Source of the DNA: Pontibacter mangrovi
GTDB taxonomy: Bacteria; Bacteroidota; Bacteroidia; Cytophagales; Hymenobacteraceae
Length of the DNA stretch: 64,000 nt
Direction: 5' to 3'
Assembly: GCF_006385705.1 (NCBI RefSeq)
Contig: NZ_VFRQ01000016.1
Location: 1-64,000, forward strand
Shown: in pieces, positions 47,161 through 55,276 of the stretch
Position numbering within the stretch: position 1 is the stretch's first letter
Layout of the letters: every line of letters begins with the position of its first letter
Made by a program: the position numbers and the translations under genes
The notes under the pieces: generated by a model
Seen by the model: the letters and a program-made list of their open reading frames with translations, nothing else
What the model was told of the DNA's origin: nothing
Databases searched by the model: none

Positions 47161-48801
47161 TTAAGCCTGGTTTACTGTTTCGGTGGCCTCCTTCCGGTAA
47201 GGCTCGAGCAGGTAATGGTTGGCAAGGGCCGTGAACTCTGCTACCTGCCGCTGCTGCCATGCTGTGTCCATCCCGAGCTCCGTGGCCATCAGCTGCGCCA
47301 CCTTCGGAGCCATGTCGATGGCTGCCCTGGCGTTGAGGAACAACACCCGCAACCTCCTGGCCAGCACATCCTCCACGGTGCGGGCCATTTCGTTTCGAAC
47401 GGCCCACACGACCTCTGCCTGCAGGTGCGGCATGCCCTGGTGCAGCTTTTGACCGAGGGCGGGATGAGAAGAAAGAAGGGCCGTGATGCCGTCTGCATCC
47501 GTTCCATAGATTTTCAGAACCTCTAATATATTATTTTTTTCGTTTCCTGCCCCATGTATTTTCAGTTCGGCAGTGTTACAGGGGTGCACCGGCAGCCCCG
47601 CCACCGTGATGGCCTTGTCCATCGTGTCCTCGGCCATCTTGCGGTAAGTTGTCCATTTACCACCTGTTATGGTCACCAGCCCCGATGGGGAAACGATCAG
47701 CTTGTGGCTTCTGGAGATCTCTTTTGTGCTGCCTGCATTTTTGGTGGGCGCTGCCAGCGGACGCAGTCCGGCAAAAACGCTTAGCACGTCTTGGCGTGTC
47801 GGTTTCTTTTCCAGGTACTGCCCGGCCGTCTCCAGGATAAAGTCGATCTCGCTTTCCAGCGCCGTCGGCTCCAGGCTCGGGTCGTTCAGGGGCGTATCGG
47901 TTGTGCCCAGCAGCACATGCCCGTGCCACGGCACGGCAAAAAGCACGCGCCCGTCCGGCGTTTTGGGGAGCATGAGCGCGTTCTGGCCTTTCAGAAAAGA
48001 CTGATCGAGCACCACGTGCACGCCCTGGCTTGGCCGTACCAGCGGCTTTTCGCCGGGCCTGTCCATTTGCAGCACATCGTTCACAAACACGCCCGTGGCG
48101 TTGATCACCACCTTGGCCGGCAGGTCATAGCTGCGGCCGCTTTCCAGGTCCTGGGCCTGCACCCCGGCGATCTGCCCGCCCTCTTTTTTCAGCAGGCCCG
48201 TCACTTTCATGTAGTTGAGCACCACGCCGCCCTGCTCTGCGCAGGTCTGGGCCATGTTCACGGCCAGGCGGGCATCGTCAAACTGCCCGTCGTAGTACTC
48301 AATGCCGCCTACCAAGCCGCTTTTTTTAACGTTTGGCAACAGGCGACTCACTTTTTTCCTGCTCAGCAGGGTGGTCTTGTGTATCCGGTAACGGCCCGCC
48401 ATCCAATCGTATACTTTCAGGCCCACGCCATAAAACATCTTGTTCCACAGGCTGTAGCTCGGAATCACAAAAGACTGCAAACGCACCAGGTGCGGCGCGT
48501 TCTGAATGAGCAGCCCCCGCTCGTGCAGGGCCTCGTACACCAGGCTGATGTCGCCCTGCGCCAGATAGCGCACGCCGCCGTGCACCAGCTTGGTGCTCCT
48601 GCTCGAGGTGCCTTTCGCAAAGTCCGCCTGCTCGAGCAGCAGCGTGCGGTATCCCCTGGAAGCTGCATCCACGGCAACACCTAATCCCGTTGCGCCGCCT
48701 CCTATCACCACTACATCCCATACCTGGTTCTCCTGCTCCAGCGCCTGCAGTTGTGCCGGACGGCTAAACGGAAACCCAGTATATTTCTTTTCGTTTCCCA
48801 A
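47161..48801 (-). CDS. glpD: Glycerol-3-phosphate dehydrogenase (FAD)
   Basis: A 546-residue membrane-associated flavoprotein that oxidises glycerol-3-phosphate to dihydroxyacetone phosphate. The FAD-binding site is D-V-V-V-I-G-G-G-A-T-G-L-G (about 29-41); T-S-S-R-S-T-K-L-V-H-G-G-V-R-Y-L is the family signature. The only start after the upstream in-frame stop is TTG at 48801; no ATG is available. It heads the glp run and has an inverted repeat just upstream (separate entry). Confidence 0.96.
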   Translation of the reverse strand: MGNEKKYTGFPFSRPAQLQALEQENQVWDVVVIGGGATGLGVAVDAASRGYRTLLLEQADFAKGTSSRSTKLVHGGVRYLAQGDISLVYEALHERGLLIQNAPHLVRLQSFVIPSYSLWNKMFYGVGLKVYDWMAGRYRIHKTTLLSRKKVSRLLPNVKKSGLVGGIEYYDGQFDDARLAVNMAQTCAEQGGVVLNYMKVTGLLKKEGGQIAGVQAQDLESGRSYDLPAKVVINATGVFVNDVLQMDRPGEKPLVRPSQGVHVVLDQSFLKGQNALMLPKTPDGRVLFAVPWHGHVLLGTTDTPLNDPSLEPTALESEIDFILETAGQYLEKKPTRQDVLSVFAGLRPLAAPTKNAGSTKEISRSHKLIVSPSGLVTITGGKWTTYRKMAEDTMDKAITVAGLPVHPCNTAELKIHGAGNEKNNILEVLKIYGTDADGITALLSSHPALGQKLHQGMPHLQAEVVWAVRNEMARTVEDVLARRLRVLFLNARAAIDMAPKVAQLMATELGMDTAWQQRQVAEFTALANHYLLEPYRKEATETVNQA

Positions 48802-49130
48802 AACGTATTTAAGTTTACTTTTTTATTTTTTATACTTTCGAATATAAAAGTAAACGAAACAAAACAACAATCAAACAAAACTCACCATTTTTTCTATATA
48901 AAAAGTGATTCAGCACTAACCGGTTAGAATTCAGCCCTAAAGCCTGTAAAACCACCTTCCGCCAAACGGAAGCCCTGGTACCGCTTTATTAAAACTGCCA
49001 GCACTCGTCGCTCACCCCTTCTAAGGAAACCCCGGGCAAGCATGCCGCAGGCAAATCGGAGGCGCCCTGAGCACGCGTTTTTTCACAGAAATGCTTATCA
49101 TTGTTTTCTGATCTTTCACAAAACGAAACC
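48802..49130. other. Divergent glpD / M14 peptidase intergenic region
   Basis: About 330 bp, very A+T-rich next to glpD. Repeats resembling AAACGAAA occur near 48851-48860 and 49121-49128. Besides the inverted repeat listed separately, no gene is seen. Confidence 0.4.
48813..48855 (-). promoter_or_regulatory. Inverted repeat upstream of glpD, candidate operator
   Basis: GTTTACTTTT (48813-48822) and AAAAGTAAAC (48846-48855) form a perfect 10-bp inverted repeat with a 23-base A+T-rich spacer containing TTCGAA. It lies 12-54 bp upstream of the glpD TTG start, so it probably overlaps the promoter. GlpR is the obvious candidate binder, by context only. Confidence 0.4.
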
Positions 49131-50888
49131 ATGCTAAAGACTGTATTACTCGCTGCCCTGCTGCATACCGCCGCGCCCGCCAAAGAGAAGCCTGACCTGA
49201 AAACGCCCTACGAACAGGGCAACGGCAACCAGACTGCTACCTATCAGGAGGCTATTGCCTGGTACCAGAAACTTGATGAGGCCTATGAGGAGGTGCAGAT
49301 GACGCCGGTCGGCATGACTGATGTGGGGCGGCCGCTGCACCTGGTGATCGTTTCCACGGACAAGGACTTTGACCCGGCCTCCATCCATCAGAAGAACAAG
49401 CGCATCCTTTTGATCCAGAACGGTATCCATCCCGGAGAGCCGGAGGGCATAGATGCGACGATGATGCTCGTACGCGATTACCTGCAAGATAAAAAGCTGC
49501 GCAAACAGCTCGACAACGTGGTGCTGGCCATCATTCCGGTCTACAACATCGGCGGGGCGCTGAACCGCAACAGCCATACGCGCACGAACCAGAACGGCCC
49601 GGAAGAGTATGGCTTCCGGGGCAACGCCCGCAACCTGGATTTGAACCGCGACTACATCAAGACCGACTCGCGCAACGCCCAGACCTTCCACCAGATCTTC
49701 CGCGAGTGGGACCCGGACGTGTTCATGGACAACCATACCTCTAACGGAGCCGACTACCAGCACGTGATGACACTCATCGCCACGCAGCACAACAAACTCA
49801 ACCCCACGCTGGCCAGCTACCTGAGCGGCAAGATGGTGCCCACGCTCTATGCGGAGATGAAAAAGGACAAGTTCCCGATGGTGCCCTATATGAACCACCC
49901 GGCCGAGACGCCGGAAAGCGGCATCATAGGCTTTATGGAGTCGCCGCGCTACGCTACGGGCTATACCACCCTGTATAACACCATCGGCTTTGTGCCGGAA
50001 ACCCACATGCTCAAGCCCTTTCATCAGCGGGTGGACGCCACCTATAAACTGATGGAGAACATGATCGAAACCATTCACCGCGACGCCGACGAGATCGGCA
50101 GACTGCGCCAGCAGGCCAAGCGGGAAACGCTCGCGCAGCAGAAATTCCCGCTTGACTGGCAACTGGATACGACCAAGGTGGCGCAGATTCCTTTGCTAGG
50201 CTATGAGGCCAGGTATAAACCGAGCGAGGTGAGCGGTTTGGAGCGCCTTTACTATGACCGCAAGTCGCCCTACAGCAAAAAGATCAAGTACTACGATGAG
50301 TTCACACCCACTGTAACGGTAGAAAAACCCGTGGCCTACATCATTCCGCAGGCCTGGCGCGAGGTAATTGAGCGCTTAAAAACGGACGGGGTGCAGTTGC
50401 AGCAGCTGCAGCGCGATACTACGCTCACCCTGGATACTTACTACATTACCGACTACAAGACCAGCCCGCGCGCCTATGAGGGGCATTACCTGCATTCGGG
50501 CGTGCAAGTGGAGACACGCCACATGCCGCGCCAGTTCTTTAAAGGTGACTACGTGGTATACCTCAACCAGCCGGCTAACCGCTTTTTAGTGGAGGTGCTG
50601 GAGCCGCAGGCCGTAGACTCATACTTTGCCTGGAACTTCTTTGATGGCATCCTGATGCAGAAAGAGTACTTCTCGAGCTATGTGTTTGAGGACCTGGCTG
50701 CTGAGTACCTCCGCAAGGATCCGACGCTTCGTAAGAAGCTGGAGGAGCGCAAAAAGCAGGATCCGGAGTTTGCCAAAAGCGCCCGCGCCCAGCTTGATTT
50801 TGTCTATAAGAACACGCCGCACTATGAGTATACCCACATGATGTACCCGGTGGGCCGCCTGATGCAGGACGTGAAACTGCCGCTGTAA
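49131..50888 (+). CDS. M14 family zinc carboxypeptidase
   Basis: A 585-residue secreted peptidase with a short signal (L-L-A-A-L-L-H-T-A-A-P-A). Zinc ligands appear in N-G-I-H-P-G-E-P-E-G (His-x-x-Glu) and M-D-N-H-T-S-N-G (third His); substrate-binding R-N-L-D-L-N-R-D-Y lies between. The general-base Glu is likely in V-P-E-T-H. The extra C-terminal 250 residues are beta-rich and have no assigned family. Start 49131 fits the signal; the longer frame has no coding look. Monocistronic with its own terminator. Confidence 0.9.
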   Translation: MLKTVLLAALLHTAAPAKEKPDLKTPYEQGNGNQTATYQEAIAWYQKLDEAYEEVQMTPVGMTDVGRPLHLVIVSTDKDFDPASIHQKNKRILLIQNGIHPGEPEGIDATMMLVRDYLQDKKLRKQLDNVVLAIIPVYNIGGALNRNSHTRTNQNGPEEYGFRGNARNLDLNRDYIKTDSRNAQTFHQIFREWDPDVFMDNHTSNGADYQHVMTLIATQHNKLNPTLASYLSGKMVPTLYAEMKKDKFPMVPYMNHPAETPESGIIGFMESPRYATGYTTLYNTIGFVPETHMLKPFHQRVDATYKLMENMIETIHRDADEIGRLRQQAKRETLAQQKFPLDWQLDTTKVAQIPLLGYEARYKPSEVSGLERLYYDRKSPYSKKIKYYDEFTPTVTVEKPVAYIIPQAWREVIERLKTDGVQLQQLQRDTTLTLDTYYITDYKTSPRAYEGHYLHSGVQVETRHMPRQFFKGDYVVYLNQPANRFLVEVLEPQAVDSYFAWNFFDGILMQKEYFSSYVFEDLAAEYLRKDPTLRKKLEERKKQDPEFAKSARAQLDFVYKNTPHYEYTHMMYPVGRLMQDVKLPL

Positions 50889-50911
50889 GGAATCATTTGC
50901 CAAGCAGTAGG

Positions 50912-50942
50912 AAAGCCACCCTTCGGGGTGGCTTTTTTTTTA
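50912..50942 (+). terminator. Rho-independent terminator after M14 peptidase
   Basis: AAAGCCACC pairs with GGTGGCTTT around a short loop and runs into eight or more T residues, 23 bp after the stop codon. Confidence 0.85.
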
Positions 50943-51104
50943 GTTGAACCCGCTATTGCTCACCGGAGACTGACTGAAGCGTAGATGAAACAAGGAGATA
51001 CACCGTTTGAGCAGAAGGCAGCGGCTTTTATACTTGGAAAGGCGGCTTGCAGCTGCGCGCTGAATGGGTATATTTGTGTAGAACTTTCACTTAAAGCTAC
51101 TTCC

Positions 51105-51605
51105 ATGAAAAAAGCGACGCTCCTGCTGTGCTTAGCCGCCATTACCTTTGCGTGCAACCAACACCAGCCTGCCACCCAAGCCGAGGCTACTTCAGAGACC
51201 CAGTCTGCTGCACCTGACTCCACGTTCGGTGCCTCCTTTGCCGAGGAAAATGTCCTTTCGGCCACAGAGCTCGTAAAGGCCGTCGCCGGGCAAGATTCTT
51301 TACAAGCCACAGTAGCGGCAGAGATTAAGGAGAGTTGCCAGTCAAAAGGATGCTGGATGGATGTGAAGCTGGGCGATGAGGGCAACATGAAGGTGACCTT
51401 CCGCGACTACGGCTTCTTTGTGCCCACCCAGGACCTGGCGGGTCGGCAAGTGGTATTTACCGGCACGGCCAAACGCGAGCTGGTATCGGTGGAAGACCTG
51501 CGCCACTTTGCCCAGGACGCCGGGAAGTCAGCCGAGGAGATAGCGGCCATTACAGAACCGCGCGAGGAGTTGCGCTTTGTAGCCGATGGCGTGATCCTGA
51601 AATAA
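51105..51605 (+). CDS. DUF4920 domain lipoprotein
   Basis: A 166-residue lipoprotein (signal I-T-F-A-C-N-Q-H) with a Ala/Thr/Gln-rich linker and a compact C-terminal domain containing S-C-Q-S-K-G-C-W-M-D-V. The Cys-x4-Cys-Trp pair may bind metal or form a disulfide. F-R-D-Y-G-F-F-V-P follows. This matches DUF4920, function unknown. Start 51105 gives the lipobox; the longer frame is not supported. Confidence 0.85.
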   Translation: MKKATLLLCLAAITFACNQHQPATQAEATSETQSAAPDSTFGASFAEENVLSATELVKAVAGQDSLQATVAAEIKESCQSKGCWMDVKLGDEGNMKVTFRDYGFFVPTQDLAGRQVVFTGTAKRELVSVEDLRHFAQDAGKSAEEIAAITEPREELRFVADGVILK

Positions 51606-51763
51606 GAAAGCCATACGTTATATTTCGGAGGCTTGCTTGGCCCATAAGGTTCCGTTAGGCTAAATGGAAAATCTGTTGGCTACCCAACCTCCCTGAATAG
51701 CGCTTCCCAACCATGTAGGGAGGCTTTTGCCTCTTAATAGCTGAATCCTAAGAGTCCGAAAAT

Positions 51764-51804
51764 CAAATTATCGGCAGTAAACTGGAATTACTGCCGATAA
51801 TTTG
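51764..51804. promoter_or_regulatory. Perfect 17-bp inverted repeat upstream of AbiE module 1
   Basis: CAAATTATCGGCAGTAA and its exact reverse complement are separated by seven bases. A degenerate second copy of the same block lies at about 51822-51859, ending at the AbiEi start codon. TTTG at 51801-51804 and TAAATTTA at 51823-51830 (18-bp spacer) form a likely promoter bridging both copies, so AbiEi binding would block transcription. Confidence 0.65.
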
Positions 51805-51859
51805 GTTCCTTTGTAAAAAAAATAAATTTATCGAAAATAAACTGTATACTGCCGAACTG

Positions 51860-52564
51860 GTGAAAAAATTTGAAAAAGCGAGCTCCTTCACCACTTCCGA
51901 TATTTCAGACTTTTACCTACGGTATGGGGATGAGATTCCGCAGAGCACGATCAACTGGAGAGTTTATCACCTTGTCCGCAAGGGAGTAATCCAAAGGATT
52001 GGAAGAGGGGTGTTCAAAATAGGCAAAGGGGTGAGCTTTGAGCCAGAGGTGAGCAAGAAAGAGGCTAGCATCTACAGGCAGCTAAAACGGGACCTGCCTT
52101 TCCTGGAGTGCTGCGTCTGGAGCCTTGATGCGATGAAGGAGTTTGCCCAGCATATTCCAAACATAAACCTTATCCTTGTTGAAGTCGAAAGGGACTCAAC
52201 GGAGTCTGTCTACCATCTGCTAACTGAGAAATACAAGCATGTGCTTCACAAGCCCGATAAAGAATTTAGTAAAACTAATGCCCAAGAAAAGTACAGTGCC
52301 ATCCTCGTCAGGCCCCTTGTCACCGAGGCGCCAACACAAAAGGTGAACAAAATAAACACCATTACTATTGAGAAACTGCTAGTTGATGTATTTACCGAGA
52401 GCGAATTTAATTTCCTGAAGGGATATGAAATGACGTACATTTTCAAGAACGCCTTTCTGACGTACACGGTGAACCAGAGCAAGCTGCTGAGATACGCCGA
52501 CAGAAAGCAGAAAAAAGAGGAGTTACTCTGCTTCCTTAAAGGTTGTAACTTGGCGGCATTCTGA
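51860..52564 (+). CDS. AbiEi family antitoxin (type IV TA)
   Basis: A 234-residue antitoxin/autoregulator. The N-terminal winged-helix domain reads F-T-T-S-D-I-S-D-F-Y, S-T-I-N-W-R-V-Y-H-L-V-R-K-G-V-I and R-I-G-R-G-V-F-K-I-G-K. The rest matches the AbiEi C-domain fold (S-L-D-A-M-K-E-F-A-Q). It starts with GTG at 51860; no in-frame ATG exists nearby. In known systems AbiEi represses its own promoter and counteracts AbiEii; here it sits 15 bp upstream of the toxin gene. The codon usage is more A+T-rich than in flanking genes, consistent with horizontal transfer. Confidence 0.85.
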   Translation: MKKFEKASSFTTSDISDFYLRYGDEIPQSTINWRVYHLVRKGVIQRIGRGVFKIGKGVSFEPEVSKKEASIYRQLKRDLPFLECCVWSLDAMKEFAQHIPNINLILVEVERDSTESVYHLLTEKYKHVLHKPDKEFSKTNAQEKYSAILVRPLVTEAPTQKVNKINTITIEKLLVDVFTESEFNFLKGYEMTYIFKNAFLTYTVNQSKLLRYADRKQKKEELLCFLKGCNLAAF

Positions 52565-52579
52565 CATTAAGCTGATAGC

Positions 52580-53647
52580 ATGATTTCTAAAGAATCCTTA
52601 GACATAAGCTGGCTTATAGAAGTATCAAACAGGCACAGGAAGGCCGACAAGATTCTAGTGGAAAAGGTTGTGCGCGCGCTGCTTTTGCTAGAGGGTCTTG
52701 TCGAGGCGGATTTGCCTTTCGTGTTTAAGGGAGGCACTTCGCTGATGCTGATGATGGAAAGCACCAAAAGGCTCTCCATTGATATTGACATCATCTTGCC
52801 AGAGAAACGAGAACTGGCTCAGGCCTTCGAGACTATAGTGAGAGCGAAAGGGTTTACCCACTTTGAACTGCAGGAGAGAAGCCATGGCTCCAGAATAGAA
52901 AAAGCGCATTACAAATTCTTTTATGCGGCAAGCCATAAAACCAGGCAAACCCAAGAGTACATCCTACTGGATATACTTTTTGAGGAGCCTGCCTATAAAG
53001 TTATTAAATTCATTCCTATAGACTCTTCTTTTGTGCGCCAGGTTGGGGAACCACTACTGGTGCGGGTGCCTTCTTTTGAGGATATTTTAGGAGATAAGCT
53101 GACTGCCTTCGCTCCGGATACAACAGGTATTCCTTATGAGAAGAATGGGCATAGCAGAGCCATGGAGATCATCAAGCAGCTGTATGACATAGGGTGCCTG
53201 TGCACCTTTGCCGAGGACGGGGAAGTGGTCTGCTCTACATTTAACGCCTTCGCCAAAACAGAACTAGGCTATAGGAAGCTAGAGAAAACGCCAGTTGACG
53301 TGCTAGATGATATCTTCGGAACGGCTTTGACAATCTGCACACGCGGGCAAAGCGGCACCGGTAATTACGCGGCTCTCATGTCAGGAATAAACCAAATTAA
53401 GCACTTTATATTCTCAGAACCATATCATGTAGAAAGAGCGATTACATGCGCTTCAAAGGCAGCCTATTTGGCCTCTGCCGTAAAGGCGGGGGCAAAGGAA
53501 CTAAGCAAATACAGCGGAGAGCCCATGCAGGTAAAAAATTGTATCATCGGGGAGCCCTTTGACACAAAGCTCAATAAATTGAAGAAATCAAATCCTGAAG
53601 CCTTCTTTTATCATTTTGAGTGTAAAACCCCTATCCCTTTAGGGTAG
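52580..53647 (+). CDS. AbiEii-type nucleotidyltransferase toxin with IS-altered C-terminus
   Basis: A 355-residue nucleotidyltransferase toxin. The active site is F-K-G-G-T-S-L-M with D-I-D-I-I-L-P about 25 residues later, as in DUF1814/AbiEii. After F-F-Y-H the frame runs into the left end of an IS200/IS605 element and takes the tail F-E-C-K-T-P-I-P-L-G from it. The continuation W-Y-Q-A-Y-Q-Q-R-I-stop is found past the right end of the element (55328-55357) in the matching frame, so the final nine residues were replaced. The catalytic core is intact; activity may or may not survive. Confidence 0.85.
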   Translation: MISKESLDISWLIEVSNRHRKADKILVEKVVRALLLLEGLVEADLPFVFKGGTSLMLMMESTKRLSIDIDIILPEKRELAQAFETIVRAKGFTHFELQERSHGSRIEKAHYKFFYAASHKTRQTQEYILLDILFEEPAYKVIKFIPIDSSFVRQVGEPLLVRVPSFEDILGDKLTAFAPDTTGIPYEKNGHSRAMEIIKQLYDIGCLCTFAEDGEVVCSTFNAFAKTELGYRKLEKTPVDVLDDIFGTALTICTRGQSGTGNYAALMSGINQIKHFIFSEPYHVERAITCASKAAYLASAVKAGAKELSKYSGEPMQVKNCIIGEPFDTKLNKLKKSNPEAFFYHFECKTPIPLG

Positions 53648-53650
53648 GGG
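53628..53650. repeat. Left-end hairpin of the IS element
   Basis: CCCCTATCCC-TTTA-GGGTAGGGG, a stem with one unpaired T, the structure that TnpA recognises at the left end in known IS200/IS605 elements. It has the same loop and core as the right-end hairpin. Confidence 0.75.
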
Positions 53651-53677
53651 ATGTAAGCGAACACTACCACGCTCAGG

Positions 53678-54013
53678 TTAGCCCTGTTCTTCACTGCACT
53701 TTTGGTTCGTTTCGGTGCTTGCCTTACCCGTTGAACAGACGAAGTAGCCATCAGACCCCAGTGTATTTTCTTTCCAGAAGTGCTTTTTCAGGTAGTTGCG
53801 GTGCTTGTTGTATATCTTGTACGTGCTGATTTGTTTTAGCTGGTGTGCCACATCCAATGCGTCTATGTCAACAAGAATGTGCAGGTGGTCACCATCGCTC
53901 TGCATAGGGTCAACCCGATAACCTTTCTGCTGGCAAACCTGATAGATAATCTGCCATAGGTCGTCCTTGAAAGAACCGTTCAGTAGCTTCTTTCGATACG
54001 TGAGGGCAAACAC
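53678..54013 (-). pseudogene. tnpA: TnpA (Y1 HUH transposase), probably inactive
   Basis: The HUH motif H-L-H-I-L-V and W-K-E-N, S-D-G-Y-F-V-C-S-T-G-K-A-S-T-E-T are preserved. The C-terminal helix normally contains the nucleophilic Tyr in a pattern like Q-K-Y-I-E-E-Q; here it reads Q-K-C-S-E-E-Q (codons TGC AGT in place of an expected TAC ATT). The 5-prime end is odd too: coding similarity continues upstream of the GTG at 54013 (S-L-H-F-V-F) but no ATG exists before an in-frame stop. Strand exchange by this protein is therefore unlikely; mobility would need a TnpA in trans. Confidence 0.75.
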
Positions 54014-54023
54014 GAAATGTAAA

Positions 54024-54053
54024 CTTTGAATGGTTCTTCTTTGAATGGTTCTT
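54024..54053. repeat. 15-bp perfect tandem duplication at the tnpA 5-prime end
   Basis: CTTTGAATGGTTCTT occurs twice in a row. It adds five codons in frame to the tnpA reading frame and lies in the divergent tnpA/tnpB spacer. It may have arisen by slippage. Confidence 0.8.
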
Positions 54054-54142
54054 CGAGTGGCAGCCTGTTTCCGTGCAACAAGCTAAGATATACCTTACAG
54101 GAGATATATTGTTTTTGTAAGGAAACGTATATTTGTGTAGCT

Positions 54143-55276
54143 ATGTTAAAGTCCTACAAATACGCCCTGCTCCCCACGCCTGCCCAGCAAGAACAACTCC
54201 AACGGTTCTTTGGTAGCTGTAGGTTTGTATTCAATTTAGGATTAGAGACAAAGATTGCAGCATGGGTACAAGCCAAAAAGAACCTGACTTGTATTGAGCT
54301 TGCAAACCAGATGAAGGAGTTAAAGGATACCGATGCTACGTGGCTGTCGGAATGCCCTTCGCAGACCTTGCAGATGTCGCTCAGGAATCTGGATAACGCC
54401 TACACATCCTTTTTCAAAGGCGGTGGTTTCCCCAGGTTCAAGAACAGGTACTCTAAACAGTCTATTCAGTTTCCGCAAGGCGTGAGGGTAAACTTTGAGA
54501 ACCAGACCGTCTTTCTGCCTAAACTCAAAAACGTATCGGTGGTACTCCACCGAAAGTTTGAGGGTGTAATCAAAACCGTTACGGTCAGCAAGACCAAAAC
54601 AGGTAAGTACTTTGTGAGTATACTTGTCGAGAACCAAGCAAGTATACCAGCGAAGAAAGCGATAACCGAACAGACAGCCATTGGGGTGGATATGGGTGTC
54701 AAAACCTTTGCCACGTTGTCGGATGGTGCTTCGTTTGCCAACATCAGGACACTCAGGACGAACCTGAAAAGACTGAGGGTTGAGCAGCGCATACTGAATC
54801 GTAGGTTCAGGAAAGGCGTGAAAGAGCAGTCTAAGAACTACTACAAACAGAGGATGGTGGTAGCCAGGTTGCACGAGCGTGTCAGCAATCAGCGAGAGGA
54901 CTACCTACACAAAGTTTCAACTGAGTTCATCAGGCGATATGATACGGTTGTGTTGGAAGACCTGAATATTGCTGGTATGATGAAGAACCGCAAGCTGGCG
55001 CTGGCTATCGGTGAAGTCGGGTGGCACAAGTTCGAGATGATGCTCAACTACAAGGCTGAATGGTACGGAAATAACATCATCTACATCGGTAGGTTCGAGC
55101 CAAGTAGCAAGATATGTTCGAATTGTGGTACTATCAACAAAGAGTTGAAATTACATCATCGTGAGTGGACGTGCGTTAAATGCGCAACCACTCACGACAG
55201 AGATGTAAATGCAGCGAGAAATATAAAAACATTTGGGTGGAGGAACCAACCCGCAAGCGTTAACGCAAGTCAGTAG
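54143..55276 (+). CDS. tnpB: TnpB RNA-guided nuclease of the IS200/IS605 element
   Basis: A 377-residue TnpB starting M-L-K-S-Y-K-Y-A-L-L-P. The RuvC catalytic triad appears as G-V-D-M-G-V-K-T-F (Asp), V-V-L-E-D-L-N-I-A-G-M (Glu) and H-D-R-D-V-N-A-A-R-N (Asp), with the zinc finger C-S-N-C-G and C-V-K-C. The N-terminal helix-turn and wedge region is complete. In characterised relatives TnpB with its omega RNA cuts the empty donor site and so preserves the element. No defect is visible, in contrast with TnpA in the same element. Confidence 0.9.
   Translation: MLKSYKYALLPTPAQQEQLQRFFGSCRFVFNLGLETKIAAWVQAKKNLTCIELANQMKELKDTDATWLSECPSQTLQMSLRNLDNAYTSFFKGGGFPRFKNRYSKQSIQFPQGVRVNFENQTVFLPKLKNVSVVLHRKFEGVIKTVTVSKTKTGKYFVSILVENQASIPAKKAITEQTAIGVDMGVKTFATLSDGASFANIRTLRTNLKRLRVEQRILNRRFRKGVKEQSKNYYKQRMVVARLHERVSNQREDYLHKVSTEFIRRYDTVVLEDLNIAGMMKNRKLALAIGEVGWHKFEMMLNYKAEWYGNNIIYIGRFEPSSKICSNCGTINKELKLHHREWTCVKCATTHDRDVNAARNIKTFGWRNQPASVNASQ

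Noticed and set aside
48802-49130. Scattered AAACGAAA-like motifs before glpD, glpT and the M14 gene as a common GlpR site
   Set aside because: Copies vary in spacing and orientation, one lies ahead of an unrelated peptidase gene, and A+T-rich DNA yields such matches easily.
54026-54142. Extended TnpB start at 54026
   Set aside because: The extra residues include the tandem duplication and do not match TnpB N-termini; M-L-K-S-Y-K at 54143 is the canonical start.
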